DNA of 64,000 nucleotides from Paenibacillus sp. J23TS9 (lineage in GTDB: Bacteria; Bacillota; Bacilli; Paenibacillales; Paenibacillaceae): positions 1,488,001 through 1,552,000 of the forward strand of contig NZ_BOSG01000001.1 of NCBI RefSeq assembly GCF_018403225.1, written 5' to 3'. This document shows, piece by piece, positions 8,506-17,252 of this stretch. Positions within the stretch are counted from its first letter, which is position 1; the number at the start of each line of letters is the position of its first letter. The notes beneath the pieces were generated by a model. The model was not told where the DNA came from. It worked only from the letters and a program-made list of their open reading frames with translations, and did no database searches. The translations under genes and the position numbers were made by a program.

Positions 8506-10200
8506 TTAGAAACCTATATCATTTCTTTCTGCGGCTTTTTGAGCCACGAACGCCGCCATTTCATCCACGCCGGCAGCTTTGAATTTTTCTTGAACACTAT
8601 GAAGCATTTTTAGAGCTTCTTCATCTGATGCCGCAAAAAACGCTTTCTTAAATTCCTCATCGAAATTCAAACTGCTGGTTTTACTTATAAAATCCTGATA
8701 TTTGGGCCACTCTCTGGCAAGGTAGCTGGCGCTTACTTTGTCGATGATTTTGATAGGCATTTTAGCCGAGAAACTCTCCTCCAACTTTTGCCACTTCGTT
8801 TTTTGATCTTCAGGCGTAGGCCAAGTGACATCAGAGGAGAATGCACCGATGAACCTTCCTGGAAGATAGTTGAGCCCTGCGTCTCTTTTCAGATCCGGAT
8901 TGTCATCGAATTGTTTTTTTACATCAGGAATCCATTGAGGTACCCCGTTTTCCATGGTATAGTGCGTTCCTTCGATTCCGAAATTCGCAAGCAATCGGCC
9001 TTCTTCGCTGTTGACATAATCAATATACCGCAATGCCGCATCGGGATCTTTGATGTTAGCGCTTAAGAAAAGGACAGGGAAACCGGAACGGCCGGGTTTT
9101 TCAACCTGAGTCCGAATGTCTCCGTTCTTATTCTTCATTGGTCCGAGTAGTTCATATTGCATTTCCGGATTTGTCTTATAAAGCGTTTTTTGTAAATCAG
9201 CTAACATCGGTTGGGCTCCGAATATGGCAAGCTTGCCCGTCGTGAGCTTTTCATTCGCTGTCGTACTCGTATTGTTGAAGGCTTCGAGATCAAACAAACC
9301 TTCCTTTATTAACTTTCTCATGTATAACAACCTAGCTTCATAATCCTTGGACTGCGTCCAGTGGATCAGTTTTCCATCCACTTCACGGAAGTCCGAAATC
9401 GAGTAATCCGTCCACCCGGCAAGGAATTGGCCGTAATCCCATCCGTTCCACATGGTTCCGGCCGGGATGACCGGCTTCCCTCCAATATCCTTGAAACCGC
9501 CATCTCTGATCTTGACCAATAGATCATATAGTTTGTCTTGTGTATCAATATCCTCCGGCTTAACATTTAAAGCTTTCAGGATATCTCCCCTGGCAAACAG
9601 GCCGTAATTCCAATTATGAATGCTCTCGGGGGTTCCGTCGGGGGTCTCCGTAGGAATGAGATACGTCTTGCCTTTAAAGTCGGGACTATTGAGATCGAAC
9701 TCGGCAAAGTCCTTCGCGATTCCAGTGGTCACAAGTCTTTTAATATTCGGGTATTTATCGAGATAAGGGGTTAAATCCAGAAGCTGTCCTTCCGCGGCCG
9801 CCTTCTTGATTACTTGTCCTTCTCCTCCTGTTGTAGACCAGAAAGGTGCGTTAACAATATCCGGAACCGTGCCGGAAGCAAATATGGTGTTTAGTTTTTC
9901 TACTTCGCTTGTTGTGATGGATTCCAGGTTTAACGTTACCCCGGTTTTTTCCCTGATTTTTTGCGCTACGGGATTATTCTTCTGGTCTTGCGGGAAACCG
10001 GCTCCGCCACCGTTCCAAGCACTGAGGAAAGTCAAGGTTGCCGGCTTTATTTCATTCGTACCTGACTCTTTCGCCGTACCCGTATCAACCTTGCCTGTTT
10101 CCTCTTCTTTACCTGTCCCCGAGCATGCCGTCATGGTCACTAAAAGCAGTAAAGCGATCAGTGTCATACCAAGAACACTCCTACGCCTGTTTTTCCTCAT
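8506..10200 (-). CDS. extracellular carbohydrate-binding lipoprotein of an ABC importer
   Basis: 564 residues from the ATG at 10200, placed after AAGGGGAT. An earlier ATG at 10218 would add six residues and overlap that site. Signal peptide RKNRRRSVLGMTLIALLLL ends in the lipobox MTAC, so Cys is lipidated. The mature protein has the large two-lobe pattern of the family-1-type binding proteins that pair with LplB/LplC permeases: TLTFLSAWNGG, GTVPDIVNAPFW, GKTYLIPTETPDGTPESI, WNYGLFARGDIL and LFLSANIKDPDAALRYIDY. Over 500 residues is usual for this Paenibacillus-type group. It captures the sugar for the two permeases encoded just upstream. No ATPase is encoded here, so a shared MsmX-like ATPase elsewhere is likely. 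Confidence 0.9.
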   Translation of the reverse strand: MRKNRRRSVLGMTLIALLLLVTMTACSGTGKEEETGKVDTGTAKESGTNEIKPATLTFLSAWNGGGAGFPQDQKNNPVAQKIREKTGVTLNLESITTSEVEKLNTIFASGTVPDIVNAPFWSTTGGEGQVIKKAAAEGQLLDLTPYLDKYPNIKRLVTTGIAKDFAEFDLNSPDFKGKTYLIPTETPDGTPESIHNWNYGLFARGDILKALNVKPEDIDTQDKLYDLLVKIRDGGFKDIGGKPVIPAGTMWNGWDYGQFLAGWTDYSISDFREVDGKLIHWTQSKDYEARLLYMRKLIKEGLFDLEAFNNTSTTANEKLTTGKLAIFGAQPMLADLQKTLYKTNPEMQYELLGPMKNKNGDIRTQVEKPGRSGFPVLFLSANIKDPDAALRYIDYVNSEEGRLLANFGIEGTHYTMENGVPQWIPDVKKQFDDNPDLKRDAGLNYLPGRFIGAFSSDVTWPTPEDQKTKWQKLEESFSAKMPIKIIDKVSASYLAREWPKYQDFISKTSSLNFDEEFKKAFFAASDEEALKMLHSVQEKFKAAGVDEMAAFVAQKAAERNDIGF

Positions 10201-10257
10201 CCTACAATCCCCTTCCATTGGACGTTTTTATATAAAAGGCTTACCCTTTTATACCAA

Positions 10258-11178
10258 CTACTCCTTAAGAGAACCTACTAGGACCCCTTTTACGAAATAC
10301 TTCTGAAGAAATGGATATACACAGATGATCGGGGTCGTGATAATGATGACGAAAGTCATCCTCAAGGCTTCCGGTGTTACACCTCGCAGTTCCATCTGAG
10401 ACTCAGTCATGTTTTGAATAGCAGATCCGCTATTACCCGACGACGACGTCATCGACTGGAAAGACGCTTCGCTGATCATCTTGTTAAGGAATGTAGCTGC
10501 TGGCTGCAGTTTCTCATTCTGTATGAAAAACTGACCGGTAAACCAGTCATTCCACACGCCCACCCCGACAAACAAGGCAATGGTAGCAAGTACCGGCATC
10601 GATAGAGGCAGGATGATTCTTGCAAAGACCGACAACTCGCTAGCTCCGTCTATTCGGGCCGATTCCGACAGACCATCAGGGATCCCGTCGAAGAAGGTTT
10701 TCATGATGATCGCATTGAAAAAACTATATAGGGACGGCAATACCAACACCCAAAACGTATCCAGGATATGTAACTGCCGGTACAGGATAAAAGTCGGAAT
10801 AAGACCCCCGCTGAACAATGTGGTAAAGAAAAAGAAGAATACGATATATTTTCTTCCGGGCAAACCTTTCCGCGAAAGTGCGTACGCTAATAAGGCCGTC
10901 AAAAATACGGAGCCAATTGTTACCACAAGCGTTCGGGAAATGGAAATGTAAAACGAATTTAAGATCAAAGGATTGCTAAAAGCTTTCGCATAGTTTTCTA
11001 GTGTAAATACTCGAGGAAAAAAGTAGATTCCACCCTTCATCGCATCGTAGCCGTCATTGAAAGAAAGGGCTAGAAAATAGATGAATGGATAGAGTGCCGT
11101 AGCGCAGAATAAAAGCATCACCGAATAGTTCAGCGTCATATATAATCTATCTGCCAGCGTCAGCCTTCTTACACCCAT
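10258..11178 (-). CDS. carbohydrate ABC transporter permease (LplC/YtcP type)
   Basis: 306 residues from the ATG at 11178 (GAGGAGG 7 nt upstream); a GTG at 11184 is also in frame. About six transmembrane helices are seen, with the permease signature SARIDGASELSVFARIILPLSMPVLATIAL (EAA loop that contacts the ATPase). The C-terminus ends in FLQKYFVKGVLVGSLKE, typical of the second permease in this transporter class. It forms a heterodimer with the product of the gene 31 nt upstream. Confidence 0.92.
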   Translation of the reverse strand: MGVRRLTLADRLYMTLNYSVMLLFCATALYPFIYFLALSFNDGYDAMKGGIYFFPRVFTLENYAKAFSNPLILNSFYISISRTLVVTIGSVFLTALLAYALSRKGLPGRKYIVFFFFFTTLFSGGLIPTFILYRQLHILDTFWVLVLPSLYSFFNAIIMKTFFDGIPDGLSESARIDGASELSVFARIILPLSMPVLATIALFVGVGVWNDWFTGQFFIQNEKLQPAATFLNKMISEASFQSMTSSSGNSGSAIQNMTESQMELRGVTPEALRMTFVIIITTPIICVYPFLQKYFVKGVLVGSLKE

Positions 11179-11209
11179 ATACACACCTCCTCATCATCAG
11201 CGCTAGTTA

Positions 11210-12160
11210 TTACCATAACGATACGTCACTCACGCGTTTGGATATTTTATTTACCGCAACAATGAGAAACAGTGAGATCGCGGACTTGAATAAACCAATG
11301 GCCGTGGAATATGCTAATTGCCCCTGTTGGAGGCCTGTTTTTAAGACATACGTGTCCAGAATTTCCGATACGCTTAATGTTGCTGGGGACTGCATCAACC
11401 AGATTTGGTCAAAACCCGCGTTCAGTATTCCGCTGAGGGAGAATATGAGCAATATGGCTATCGTTGGCGTCAGGCATGGAAGCGTGATTTTGAATAGTTT
11501 GCTCCATCGACCTGCTCCGTCGATTTCTGCAGCTTCATACAAGTGCGGATCGATATTCGTTAATGCGGCTAAATAAATAATCGAGCCCCAGCCTATACCT
11601 TTCCAGATGTCGGAAATGATGACCAATGGGTAGAATAATTCCGGCTTTCCCATAAAAAAGATCGGATCCAAACCCATTTGATACCGAATGTCATTGATAA
11701 GCCCCACGTTCGGAGACAGGATTTTTTGAAGTAAGGTAACGACAACGACCCACGAGACGAAGTGCGGCAGATAGGAAACCGTTTGAAACACTCTTTTAAA
11801 TTTTTTGTGCATGACTGCATTGAGCATTAAGGCTAGGATCAACGGAGCCGGAAATCCGAAAATAAGTTTAAGGGCACTAATGGATAACGTATTCCGGAGT
11901 ACATCGTAAAAACTGGAATCATTTAAAAACTGTTCGAAATATTTAAAGCCTGCCCACGGACTCCCCAATATCCCCAGATTGAATTTGTAATCCTTGAACG
12001 CGATTAAAATGCCGTACATCGGATAGTAAGCAAAAACCAGAAACCATATAATAGCAGGAAGAATAAATAAATAGATATGCCTGAAACTCCATATTTTAAC
12101 TAGTTTTCTGTTCTTTTTTAATTGTTCAAATCCAGGGATAACAACATCTTTGGATACCAT
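11210..12160 (-). CDS. carbohydrate ABC transporter permease (LplB type)
   Basis: 316 residues with about six membrane helices: YLFILPAIIWFLVFAYYPM at the first helix and GAWAGF-like periplasmic loops. The EAA loop YEAAEIDGAGRWSKLFKITLPCLTP has the conserved Gly for ATPase contact. GGAGGTG lies 8 nt before the ATG. It is the first intact gene of the importer; the 15 nt between it and the alpha-mannosidase remnant indicate that both were once in one operon. Confidence 0.92.
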   Translation of the reverse strand: MVSKDVVIPGFEQLKKNRKLVKIWSFRHIYLFILPAIIWFLVFAYYPMYGILIAFKDYKFNLGILGSPWAGFKYFEQFLNDSSFYDVLRNTLSISALKLIFGFPAPLILALMLNAVMHKKFKRVFQTVSYLPHFVSWVVVVTLLQKILSPNVGLINDIRYQMGLDPIFFMGKPELFYPLVIISDIWKGIGWGSIIYLAALTNIDPHLYEAAEIDGAGRWSKLFKITLPCLTPTIAILLIFSLSGILNAGFDQIWLMQSPATLSVSEILDTYVLKTGLQQGQLAYSTAIGLFKSAISLFLIVAVNKISKRVSDVSLW

Positions 12161-12174
12161 TCTCCGAACACCTC

Positions 12175-12447
12175 CTACATCTTCGTCGTACTGGATAGAG
12201 CGGTCAATCTAAGGGTCATAATCTCGAAAGGTGTGAAGGTAAGGCTCAGTGTCTGGTCGTTGATATCCAGTGGCTCTATGCGCTCTTCCAATAAACCGGC
12301 AAGCTATGCTTCAGACATCTGAAAGCCTGTGTACAGGTTCACCCAGACGGTAACGTTTAAATTCGAAAGTAGAACATAAATGGACTTCTCCAGCTCGTGA
12401 ACATTGATATCAAAAATTCCGGTCTCACTTTTTCGTAAGGAATATAG
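12175..12447 (-). pseudogene. remnant of a GH38-type alpha-mannosidase (C-terminal end)
   Basis: On the minus strand one frame reads LYSLRKSETGIF, then an in-frame TAG after FQMSEA, then LLEERIEPLDIND and LTFTPFEIMTLRL before a TAG at 12177-12175. The order 'LLEE-x-EPL ... L-x-F-x-P-F-E-I-x-T-L-R-L' is that of the extreme C-terminus of GH38 alpha-mannosidases. About 90 codons remain of a gene that normally has about 900-1000, and one internal stop is present. It shares its end with the ribosome site of the LplB-type permease, which links the importer to mannose-containing glycans. Confidence 0.65.
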
Positions 12448-12869
12448 CGACTGTCCCCCTCCTCTATTGCAAACGGTTTCATTTATATAGTTTAAATATA
12501 TTCAATATGGTGTAAGAAAAATTCCTTAATTTCTTCATTTAGATAAAAAGTAACCGGTTGAAAAGAAGTTCTGGCGGTTTCGTTCATTAATTGGGTGATA
12601 CATGGAGAAAGGAAGCTGCTGTTGGCCATGTGGGGATCCTGTTCTTGAGGTTATCGATAACGGGTTAAGCGACCCGTTTTCCGCCTTCTTTTCAGGCGCT
12701 TTTATTCCTTGGTAAGGATACATCATATTCAATATATACATGAATCAATTTCATTAGACCCGACCTAATAGAAGAGTCCAACTGGCCTCGTCCCCCTTGT
12801 CAGGTTCGAATCGAAGGCCCGTCGGACTCGTTAACAGGTAACATATATTTAAGGAGAAACGGGGGGATA
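12448..12869. other. intergenic region with degraded sequence and operator-like motifs
   Basis: No intact gene. The minus strand at about 12492-12650 reads an open stretch with coding-like composition (NSSFLSPCITQL, then FYLNEEIKEFFLHHIEYI) that I do not recognise. A hairpin AACGGGT-TAAGCG-ACCCGTT lies at 12659-12679. ATATTCAATAT-type motifs occur at 12498-12512 and 12723-12737. A long imperfect stem (GAGTCC near 12774 with GGACTC near 12822) lies downstream of the regulator gene and could end its transcript. Confidence 0.4.
12721..12746. promoter_or_regulatory. candidate operator of the GntR/LacI-type regulator
   Basis: CATATTCAATATATACATG at this place shares the core ATATTCAATATA with sites near 12498 and at 14048-14070 before the regulator gene. 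AT-rich direct and inverted copies flanking a locus are typical for operators of this regulator type. It lies between the regulator and the importer genes on the minus strand. Inference from repetition only. Confidence 0.35.
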
Positions 12870-14027
12870 TCATGAGGAGAAAATGTTTTTCCCCGTCGTC
12901 TCGCCTATCACCAATTCCGGCTCCACTAGCGTTTTAATGTATTTTCCGTGTTGCCCGTCATCACTGTGAATAACCTCAAGCAGCGTGTAAGCCGCGCGGT
13001 AGCCCATGTCTCGTTCAAACTGTTTAACATGCGTAAAAGTGCTGTATCCTTCGATGATAGAAGTCGGATCGTCAAAACTGATGATTGATATATCCTCAGG
13101 CACCTTCAATCCAACTTGACGCGCAATCTGATAAATTTTCACTCCAAGACTTCCATTTAGCGTAATATAAGCCGTAGCCATTCGATTTTGGATATAGCGG
13201 TACAGCGGATGTGTTTCGGCTTGCTCAAGGCTTCCGATTTCAAAACCGGTTACGATGTGGGCAGGGTTAATTAAAGCTCCCTTTTCCTTGAAGGCATTCA
13301 TATATCCATCGATCCGCTCTTGAACGGTAACGGTTTGTAACGGCGAATCGGAGCATATCGCGATATCACGATGCCCAAGCTCCCACAGGTAATTTACGGC
13401 CATGTTAACGCCTAGCCTACCGTCTGATGCTATATAATGAGTTTCCACCCCTGGGAGGTAACGGTCGATGAGAACGAACGGAAATCCCGCAAATTTCATG
13501 CTTAGTATTTCCTCGTTGAACAATTCCTCGTCAACCGGGAAAATCAGTAACCCTTCCACTCCGATTTTACTACATGTCTGGATAGCCTCTTTTTCCTTAT
13601 CAATGCTGCCCTCCGATAAATAGATAATGCAGCGGTAATCGTTTTCATTTAATGCTTGCTGAATACCATGTACAAGTCTAATGGTGAAATAGTCATAGAT
13701 GCTGGGCATAATGAGACCGATCAATCGTGTCCGCATTTCTCCGCTAGTTTTCTGGATAGGCTTTACGGCACCTTTAGGAACTGTCGTTGAAATTTCAAAT
13801 TCAGGATTGCTTACAAAAGTCCCCTTTCCGGGCACCCTAGTGATGATTTTTTCGTTAACCAAACCGGACAGGGCATTAACAACGGTAATTTTGCTTACAC
13901 CGAAACGCTCCATGAGTTCCTTTTCCGTAGGTATACGGTCTCCAACCTTTAATATCTGCGACGTTATCAAGTCTCGTATATACTCTTGAACCATCTGATA
14001 CAAAGGTATTCTTTCCGTTGAGTTCAT
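12870..14027 (-). CDS. GntR-type DNA-binding domain fused to LacI-type sugar-sensing domain (AraR-like)
   Basis: 385 residues from the ATG at 14027; a GTG 12 nt earlier is also in frame. Residues 1-75 are a GntR winged helix: PLYQMVQEYIRDLI, PTEKELMERFGVSKITV and KIITRVPGKGTFVSN. Residues about 95-380 are a periplasmic-binding-protein-like effector domain: RLIGLIMPSIYDYFTIRLVHG, FVLIDRYLPGVETHYIASD, ISIISFDDPT and the dimer-contact MGYRAAYTLLEVI. This layout is that of B. subtilis AraR. It is the likely repressor of the importer locus, with the sugar as inducer. Confidence 0.9.
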   Translation of the reverse strand: MNSTERIPLYQMVQEYIRDLITSQILKVGDRIPTEKELMERFGVSKITVVNALSGLVNEKIITRVPGKGTFVSNPEFEISTTVPKGAVKPIQKTSGEMRTRLIGLIMPSIYDYFTIRLVHGIQQALNENDYRCIIYLSEGSIDKEKEAIQTCSKIGVEGLLIFPVDEELFNEEILSMKFAGFPFVLIDRYLPGVETHYIASDGRLGVNMAVNYLWELGHRDIAICSDSPLQTVTVQERIDGYMNAFKEKGALINPAHIVTGFEIGSLEQAETHPLYRYIQNRMATAYITLNGSLGVKIYQIARQVGLKVPEDISIISFDDPTSIIEGYSTFTHVKQFERDMGYRAAYTLLEVIHSDDGQHGKYIKTLVEPELVIGETTGKNIFSS

Positions 14028-14040
14028 CCGAATCACCACA

Positions 14041-14075
14041 TTTCAATTCAATATGTTCAATATATAAATTACGAA
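14041..14075 (-). promoter_or_regulatory. candidate autoregulatory operator of the GntR/LacI-type regulator
   Basis: Directly upstream of the regulator, the plus strand reads TTCAATTCAATATG and TTCAATATATAAATT, two overlapping copies of a TTCAATAT word. The minus strand reads TATATATTGAACATATTG, close to the motif at 12721-12746. The position next to the start suggests autorepression. Confidence 0.35.
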
Positions 14076-14259
14076 TGACGCTATCGTTTTATTCCTCCAC
14101 ATTCCCCTTCTATTATAATGAATTAATTGAGCAACTTTTTTATAAAAGCCCTGCTTAGCAATGGATGAGTCTGCTTTTACATTTTGTAAGGAATATTCAA
14201 CTAAAGGTCGAAGTATTGTCATAATTATAATTATTCATGGTTTACAGGGGGGACTGAAG

Positions 14260-15495
14260 TTGAACGCACTTGCCAAGCGGCATCGTTTTACAAATCGCTA
14301 CACCGTATTAATCAGCTTTACGATACTGGCAGGTATCAGCCAAATGCTCTGGCTTAATTTTGCTCCCTTGATTACAATGCTGGAAACAACTTATCATGTG
14401 ACGGAATCGGATATCAACTGGCTGTTGATTGTTTTTCCGCTCATTTATGTGCTTCTTTCCATCCATGCCGGAATCGTCATTGACCGCAATGGCTACCGGT
14501 TCGGGATCGGAATCGGCGGCTTACTTATGGCCATATTCGCCTGTGTTCGGATGATGGACTACAGTTTTATGTGGCTGCTGATTGGACAGATTGGGATTGC
14601 CATTGGGCAGCCGTATGTAATAAACGGGATTTCCAAGCTGGTGGTCGATTGGTTCGGTCAAAAGCAGCAGGCAATGGCGACCGGAGTGGGAACCGCTGGC
14701 ATGTTCGCAGGTATGGCCCTAGCGCTTGCAGGTACACCGATGCTTGTAGACGCGGCAGGACTTCAAATGACAATGGCCATTTTTGCGGTGATCACGATCG
14801 TGTCGGCAGTGTTCTTTGCGCTTGTAGCGTATCCAAATCCGCTAAATAAGCTGGATGAACGGATGATAGGTGAATCCGGCGGTATCAGCTGGCGAGATTA
14901 TATTCCGCTGCTGCGTAATCGGCAGCTCCTTTTGATTTCGGTCATTGCGCTGCTCGCACTCGGCTTCTTTAACGGCCTGACCTCATGGCTTGAGCCGATT
15001 CTAAAACCAAATGGCATTGATGCCGAAGGGGCGGGCTTGATCGGGGGAATGCTGATCATTGGAGGTATCGTTGGTTCGAGCATCATTCCAGGTATATCCG
15101 ATAAGCTCGGTACGATGAAGCCTTTCCTGTGGATTAGCTGCCTGATCTCCATTGTGCTGGTCTATTTGATATGTACTATAGATCAATATATGCTTCTGCT
15201 TGTTTTGGGCGCTGTGCTCGGATTCATCTTCCTGCCCGGTTACGCTTTGCTGCTGTCGCATACGGAGCGTCTGGCTGGTGAGCGATATGCCGGAGAGGCG
15301 ACGGGACTGATTATGCTGACCGGAAACCTAGGTGGCGTGCTTGTCATATTGGGTATGCAGCTTGTAAAAGGGGACAGTGCTTCGTGGATCAACTCGGTGT
15401 ATTTAATGCTGGGACTGCTTGTGTTGTGCGTGATTCTGGCACTTAACATCAAAGAGGGCCGCTCCACTCAATTGAAAATTAATCATAAGCGCTAG
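14260..15495 (+). CDS. MFS transporter
   Basis: 411 residues from a TTG at 14260, chosen because GGGGGG (14246-14251) stands 8 nt upstream; an ATG at 14161 is in frame but without a ribosome site and adds a non-membrane extension. Twelve hydrophobic helices can be followed. The loop between helices 2 and 3 carries GIVIDRNGYRFGIGIG and the equivalent mid-protein loop SDKLGTMKPFLW, with GQPYVINGISKLVVDWF and GEATGLIMLTGNLGGV. The layout resembles FLVCR/cyanate-type MFS members. Substrate unknown. It is divergent from the sugar regulator. Confidence 0.85.
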   Translation: MNALAKRHRFTNRYTVLISFTILAGISQMLWLNFAPLITMLETTYHVTESDINWLLIVFPLIYVLLSIHAGIVIDRNGYRFGIGIGGLLMAIFACVRMMDYSFMWLLIGQIGIAIGQPYVINGISKLVVDWFGQKQQAMATGVGTAGMFAGMALALAGTPMLVDAAGLQMTMAIFAVITIVSAVFFALVAYPNPLNKLDERMIGESGGISWRDYIPLLRNRQLLLISVIALLALGFFNGLTSWLEPILKPNGIDAEGAGLIGGMLIIGGIVGSSIIPGISDKLGTMKPFLWISCLISIVLVYLICTIDQYMLLLVLGAVLGFIFLPGYALLLSHTERLAGERYAGEATGLIMLTGNLGGVLVILGMQLVKGDSASWINSVYLMLGLLVLCVILALNIKEGRSTQLKINHKR

Positions 15496-15644
15496 TGAAA
15501 AATAATTTACTTTGTTTCGTCAATCGCTTTGTATTATTGGGTAAATCTCACTTACGTTTGAATGCTGTCAATATTACATATATCATTTGTGATTCATCAC
15601 TAAGACCCATTTCGTATGAGGGCATTTTCTATTTCAGTAGGAAT

Positions 15645-16136
15645 TCAAGAATGAGGATCATCAAGACGCAGTAGGACCTTGTCGTCTTGTGTTGGGCGAT
15701 GGGTCCCCTCGATGTCTGTGACGGCAAGTTTAAGGCACCCTAGTAGGGTGCCCTTCGGAGACATTTTTTCGATGCCACATTTATTTATATCGCGGAAGCC
15801 TGACGGCTTAGAAATTGCCGGACAGAAACATCTGTGATTAAGTCCACTAGCAATGGTTGCCAACAGACCATAGACCTCAGGTTTGCGGGGGGCCAATTGG
15901 AGAAGCAGCCTTCCCAGATAGATTGCTTCCTCCGCCAATCTTCTTCTAGGAGAATCGGCCATGGCTGCCTCGTCCCACCCACTCCCGTAAGCAGCATAGA
16001 TGGCCTCCAGAACGGAATCGAGGCGATCCGGAATCTCTTGCATTTCAAATGTGAGGCGTTCGGCACGGATTTTTGCTTTTGCCCTCGTAAGACGCTCGCC
16101 TGAACGGAGTCCAATTCCTTCACATATCGCGACCAT
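15645..16136 (-). pseudogene. decayed ECF-type sigma factor (DUF6596-containing) fragment
   Basis: The minus-strand frame reads LTRAKAKIRAERLTFEMQ, IPDRLDSVLEAIYAAYGSG and LAEEAIYLGRLLLQLAPRKP, then EVYGLLATIASGLNHR. This is the linker after region 4 and the start of the extra C-terminal domain of ECF42-like sigma factors (normally about 400 residues). The sigma-2 and most of the sigma-4 domains are missing upstream. After SGLNHR (about 15830) the sequence no longer resembles the family, so the gene is broken on both sides. A perfect hairpin (GGCACCCTA / GGGTGCC) sits inside the dissimilar tail near 15732-15751. Confidence 0.6.
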
Positions 16137-16512
16137 AGTCTATGCCTTCTCATACCGCTTTGTTCCAGTTATCGGCAACGTCCAAGGCTTCTGAAAATTC
16201 TCAGGTTGCTTCAAAATGTAATGCTCGAGAAAAGCCCACGCAATGCCAAATATGAGAGCAAAACCTTGATGCAGCTCATCCGCTTCCGACGGTTCCTCTG
16301 TCTTTCTCGTGATTTTATGTTCGCGGTACATATCGATAATCTTCTAAATCGCCTCTATTGTGGCAACCTCTCAAGTTCTCCAGCTTGCATAAAGGCTTCT
16401 GAATGTATTCCCTTTTTATTTAACGAATACCAAGTGTTCAGCCCCAACAGCCATTAGGAAGGTCTTTATCGAGCAATTTAAGTGTCTCAAGGTTAAAGGA
16501 TTTATTGTCCCC
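16137..16512. other. gene-poor stretch with degraded coding-like sequence
   Basis: No intact gene seen. The minus strand holds a 63-codon frame (16331-16140; ends ITGTKRYEKA) and short pieces such as NLETLKLLDKDLPNGCWG (16500-16440) that look protein-like but match nothing I recognise. Probably more remnant DNA adjoining the broken sigma gene. Confidence 0.3.
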
Positions 16513-17040
16513 CTACACTTCCCACCAACTAATATTGATGGATAATTGAGTGTTGGCTACTGAATTTTCCAATAGAATGTAATATGTTTGATTTGTCGTC
16601 ATGGGTGGAATGACCCGTTCGCCGTTTAAATCAACGTCTACTGCTCCTCCCAATTGGTGCACTACTTGAAATAGTACACCGCCACTTGTCGGGTTTGCAT
16701 TTTGCGAAACCCAACTTCCAGTGACTACACTCGCATCGGGATAGGCCCAATTGGCATTTCGAGGTGTCGCCGATGTTCCACTAACGTTCAGAGTCGCATT
16801 ACGATAGAGACTAAGAATCGTGTCAGATGATGATGAAGCTCGAATGTTATCAAATCGTATCGTCTTTCTTGAATTTGCAGGAACAGTTAATTGTAGTGCC
16901 AGGAAACCGTTCGCTTGGATAACTGACTGGTTTCCTGTTGTGATTACATAATAATCCCCTGATTGAGCCGCTGTATAAGATGGCTCCGCAGAACCTAAAG
17001 GATCATGGAGGGGATAATTGAAAACATGGTTATTCGGCAA
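16513..17040 (-). CDS. hypothetical beta-rich protein, DUF6143-like
   Basis: About 175 residues from a TTG at 17040. Composition is rich in Ser, Thr, Asn and aliphatic residues with alternating beta-strand pattern: DYYVITTGNQSVIQANGFL, LQLTVPANSRKTIRFDNI, GGVLFQVVHQLGG, ERVIPPMTTNQTYYIL and the C-terminal INISWWEV. This resembles DUF6143 proteins of Bacillales, though by eye only. The ribosome site before TTG is weak. The same frame stays open 38 codons further upstream with plausible sequence (LLEYIKYRIKRYESGWET) but no normal start, so the true start is unclear and the gene may have lost its 5' end. Confidence 0.5.
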   Translation of the reverse strand: MPNNHVFNYPLHDPLGSAEPSYTAAQSGDYYVITTGNQSVIQANGFLALQLTVPANSRKTIRFDNIRASSSSDTILSLYRNATLNVSGTSATPRNANWAYPDASVVTGSWVSQNANPTSGGVLFQVVHQLGGAVDVDLNGERVIPPMTTNQTYYILLENSVANTQLSINISWWEV

Positions 17041-17252
17041 CGTTTCCCACCCACTTTCATAACGTTTGATCCTATATTTTATGTACTCTAGTAGAGGAAT
17101 GCGTGTGTCAATAACATCACTTATCCATAAGAAAGGGACATGTTTTCACTTAGGAGGTAAATTTAATAAAATAGCGGCAAACGGATGCTTAATTTCGCAC
17201 ATGCTCCTTCAGATCATTTAAACAAGTGACTGCCGTCGCGTCCTGATAACAA

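Noticed and set aside
12774..12828. tRNA-like string (GGTTCGAATC T-loop word within a GAGTCC/GGACTC stem)
   Set aside because: No acceptor stem, D-arm or anticodon arm can be folded around it; more likely a terminator-like stem after the regulator gene.
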